Below are positions 62,059 through 64,000 of a DNA stretch of 64,000 nt, piece after piece (within the stretch, counting starts at the first letter, position 1; the number at the start of each line of letters is the position of its first letter). Origin of the DNA: Segatella copri. Lineage in GTDB: Bacteria; Bacteroidota; Bacteroidia; Bacteroidales; Bacteroidaceae. The notes under the pieces are model-generated. The model saw nothing but the letters and a program-made list of their open reading frames with translations. It did not search any database and was not told where the DNA came from. Position numbers and translations under genes: made by a program. The stretch spans positions 1-64,000 of the forward strand of contig NZ_CP156893.1 in the NCBI RefSeq assembly GCF_019249795.2, read 5' to 3'.

Positions 62059-62532
62059 TATCAATCCAAAACGTTTCAACAACTTCATGGAAATATTCTC
62101 ATAAGAACAAATAGCCTTTTTTATTTCTACCAAATCATTCTTATTAATTTTTCCCTTCATCTTATCTATTGAAAACAATTCTGCAAATCGTTCCTTTGAA
62201 ATTCTTTTAAAATCAGAGCAATCGACAAATCTATCTTGGTCACCCAAAAACTCATACTCAGAAGCCTTCAATAAATAGTGCAATTTCCTTCTACTTTCAG
62301 GAAGGTGCTTATTGATTTCTGAGTTGATAAGTACAAAACCAATCGCATTTCCTTCTTGGTCTTTACCCACAACTACAAAGAACTTCTTTCTCCCTTCATC
62401 TCCTTTATTTTTAGGAATAATACCTTCTCCTTTTGTCAGGCAAAGACGATAAACTTCACCCTCCTCAACTGTATCAAGGAGTAAGTTTTGAAGCTGATTA
62501 TCATTTCCCAGCAATTCTTTGAAGTTCACCAT
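62056..62532 (-). CDS. Putative PanT-type toxin, PemK/MazF-like
   Basis: 158 residues. The central part (25-85) has GEVYRLCLTKGEGIIPKNKG, KKFFVVVGKDQEGNAIGFVL and INSEIN, like the beta-barrel of PemK/MazF-fold proteins. The C-terminal half is basic and helical. It starts 3 bp after the stop codon of a Panacea-domain gene. Panacea (PanA) antitoxins pair with many different toxins, so position identifies the likely toxin; the fold assignment is tentative. MazF-like members would cleave RNA. Confidence 0.65.
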   Translation of the reverse strand: MVNFKELLGNDNQLQNLLLDTVEEGEVYRLCLTKGEGIIPKNKGDEGRKKFFVVVGKDQEGNAIGFVLINSEINKHLPESRRKLHYLLKASEYEFLGDQDRFVDCSDFKRISKERFAELFSIDKMKGKINKNDLVEIKKAICSYENISMKLLKRFGLI

Positions 62533-62535
62533 AGC

Positions 62536-63102
62536 CTAAGCCTCCAAAATAGAATCTATAAATTCCTGTTCCTGGAGATACTCTAAAAACTCATTAGAAG
62601 CATCACCTGCTTTTGCAATATTCAGAGAGGTCATAACAGCATTATGATTTTTATCCCATGCCTCATGCCAGGCAGAATCATGAGATAGCTCAGACAAAGT
62701 CTTGGTATCCATATTTTTGTATTTATCAATGGCAGCATCCAACGCTTCTATCTCAGCTTTACTCAATTCGTCCAAGTCAGGCTTTTCGCCAGCTTTCACA
62801 AAAAACCAAGCGCATTCCCCACCAGCAGGTAACAAAGAATCGCTAATAGCTTTGACATCCTTATTGTTTCCCTTGCCATTCATTAATTTCAAGGCATCAT
62901 AAAGATGAGAGGGAACCGGTCCGTGTTCCATGGCGATAAAAGTATCCTTAACTAAATGTTGACCATATTTTGCATAGAGATTCCTTTCCGCAAAATAGAT
63001 AATCTTAAACAAATGAATGAAATCCGTTTCACCACATTTGTCTAAGACATACAAAGCTACCGCTTTAAGCTTAGCGATATCCTCCGCCGACATTTTATTC
63101 AT
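62536..63102 (-). CDS. Panacea (DUF4065/SocA-like) antitoxin
   Basis: 188 residues from the ATG at 63102 (MNKMSAEDIAKLKAVALYVL); starts at 63093 and 63117 are also in frame. The Panacea domain (5-145) has CGETDFIHLFKIIYFAERNL, AMEHGPVPSHLYDAL and the C-terminal LSHDSAWHEAWDKN. These proteins neutralise partner toxins by direct binding. Promoter TATTTTTG on the minus strand at 63145-63152. Directly upstream of the toxin gene. Confidence 0.88.
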   Translation of the reverse strand: MNKMSAEDIAKLKAVALYVLDKCGETDFIHLFKIIYFAERNLYAKYGQHLVKDTFIAMEHGPVPSHLYDALKLMNGKGNNKDVKAISDSLLPAGGECAWFFVKAGEKPDLDELSKAEIEALDAAIDKYKNMDTKTLSELSHDSAWHEAWDKNHNAVMTSLNIAKAGDASNEFLEYLQEQEFIDSILEA

Positions 63103-63152
63103 ACTTCTCATAATCAATTCCTTCTATATTTAGCACTTCTGCCGCAAAAATA

Positions 63153-63682
63153 CGCTTTTTCCTCGAAACCACCAAGAAAATCACAAGAAATTTGCAAATT
63201 ATCAGCAGATAACCACGAAAATCTGTAAACGATAAACTATTAACTGTAAACTATAGACTGCTATTCCCAGGCGGTCCATCCCGCACAACATGGCGAGGGC
63301 TTTGATGCCCCGCCAACCTTAGAGCGTAGCGGTTCCGAGCGACGAGGAGGAGCGGTTTCCTCCCTCTTCCCTGAGGGTGAGAGGGTCGGGGTGAGAGGTG
63401 GAGCCTTCCTTAAGGGTAAGGAAGGACGGGTAGGTTTTCGAAAAAACTCCCTTTGGCTAAAGATTTTGCAAATGAGCGCAATGAAAGTTTGCTTTCAAAT
63501 TGCCGAGTGCAGCTAATCTTATCTAAAGGGAGACGGAGGGATTCGAAAGACTCCTTCTTTAACGGTAAGGAACCTTATATCCAAGGTTTCAGGAAAGCGA
63601 AACAAGCAGTTATATCATTCATTCAACTATTAATCTTTATTAAATTATGAATACTATCGCCCCATTTTACGTCATAATGATG
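63153..63682. other. Intergenic region rich in short inverted repeats
   Basis: No gene accepted. 63290-63430 is unusually G+C-rich for the window, and contains CCTTCCTTA (63404-63412) with its complement at 63417-63425. A 65-codon plus-strand frame (63453-63650) lacks a promoter and ribosome-binding site and was left out. Confidence 0.5.
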
Positions 63683-63690
63683 TATATTTG
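63683..63690 (+). promoter_or_regulatory. -7 box (TATATTTG) of the RelB/DinJ gene
   Basis: 36 bp upstream of the ATG at 63727. Confidence 0.6.
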
Positions 63691-63726
63691 CAATCAGAAT
63701 GATTATCAATTAAACATTATAAGCTT

Positions 63727-64000
63727 ATGGCACAGATAGCAATGACAGTCCGTATGGACAACCAGCAGAAAGCACAGTTTGATAAACTCTGCGAGCAATT
63801 CGGCATGAGTGCGAATACCGCTATCAACATCTTTGTTAAGGCAGTAATTCGCAGTAAGAGCATTCCCTTCTCCATTCAAGCAAAGAATGAAGAAGAAGAT
63901 GAAGTGACTGCAAAAGCAAAAGCTGCGTTCCAGTATATGTGTGACACAGCAAGAGAGAATAACATTGATATGTCACTTGATGAGATCAATGAAGAAATCA
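63727..64000 (+). CDS. RelB/DinJ-family antitoxin, cut by window end
   Basis: 91 codons visible, no stop before 64000. The ribbon-helix-helix N-terminus reads AMTVRMDNQQKAQFDKLCEQ, followed by FGMSANTAINIFVKAVIRS, the RelB/DinJ signature. IPFSIQAKNEEEDEVTAKAK begins the toxin-binding part. The cognate RelE/YafQ-type toxin gene is expected directly downstream, outside the window. Confidence 0.92.
   Translation, partial: MAQIAMTVRMDNQQKAQFDKLCEQFGMSANTAINIFVKAVIRSKSIPFSIQAKNEEEDEVTAKAKAAFQYMCDTARENNIDMSLDEINEEI

Noticed and set aside
63453..63650. 65-codon plus-strand frame before relB
   Set aside because: No family, promoter or ribosome-binding site; low-complexity basic sequence.
1..64000. 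rRNA, tRNA genes, prophage structural genes or integrases
   Set aside because: None was recognised in either strand by motif reading; no scan with covariance models could be run.

Overview
The window looks like Bacteroidales DNA, most likely Prevotella/Segatella (S. copri group). The signs are a moderate-to-low G+C content, Bacteroidota promoters of the TTTG...TAnnTTTG type in front of many genes, a SusC/SusD pair, a DUF3575-DUF3868-Mfa1-Mfa2 fimbrial operon and IS66, IS4, IS110 and IS1380 elements with Bacteroidales-type proteins. The genus is an inference from gene content; no rRNA or tRNA gene was seen.

Left part (1-10.1 kb) is a plasmid-type backbone: parA, a small basic partner, an iteron-flanked Rep_3-type initiator (about 20 repeats of a 22-bp iteron on both sides of rep), a decayed glycoside hydrolase family 2 gene, a small winged-helix gene, an oriT-like nested inverted repeat, a MobV relaxase and an unrecognised gene. 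It continues without a visible boundary into ordinary chromosomal-type genes, so it is either the replication region of a secondary chromosome or megaplasmid, or an integrated plasmid.

10.3-22.3 kb is insertion-sequence territory. An IS66 copy with a perfect 8-bp target duplication has its tnpC split by a 2.7-kb insert holding two different IS110-type transposases. An IS4-type element with an internal deletion follows, then an alcohol dehydrogenase and a CNNM/CorC-type membrane protein. A second, intact IS66 copy has no target duplication and cuts off the 5' part of a thiM pseudogene, which points to IS-mediated rearrangement.

22.3-38.5 kb holds small housekeeping and stress genes: a secreted acidic protein, hipB with a hipA split by a one-base frameshift, a zinc-ribbon protein, a DUF4186 protein, a minus-strand run of MFS transporter, Ogt, VOC protein, HD-MsrA fusion and MBL hydrolase, then a nitroreductase, an EFR1 flavodoxin-ferredoxin, a LysR regulator whose leader contains a group II intron, and a YeiH transporter. 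A PIN-like protein/AAA ATPase pair follows, with the ATPase truncated at a junction with a TnpB (IS605) fragment.

38.6-46.2 kb is a minus-strand SusC-SusD locus with a secreted metallophosphoesterase/glycerophosphodiesterase fusion, suggesting scavenging of phosphodiester-linked substrates. 46.4-51.3 kb holds an unrecognised cytoplasmic protein, a 46-residue membrane peptide, a palindrome-rich 255-bp element, hsp20, a DUF4251 protein and a permuted partial copy of the 25.2-25.6 kb locus.

51.3-61.9 kb is a complete Mfa-type fimbrial operon: two accessory outer membrane/periplasmic proteins, shaft, anchor and two large tip-type lipoproteins. It sits behind a promoter with a perfect LacI/PurR-type palindrome. 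The window closes with a Panacea-type toxin-antitoxin pair, a remnant of a second one, and the start of a RelB/DinJ antitoxin gene cut by the window edge.
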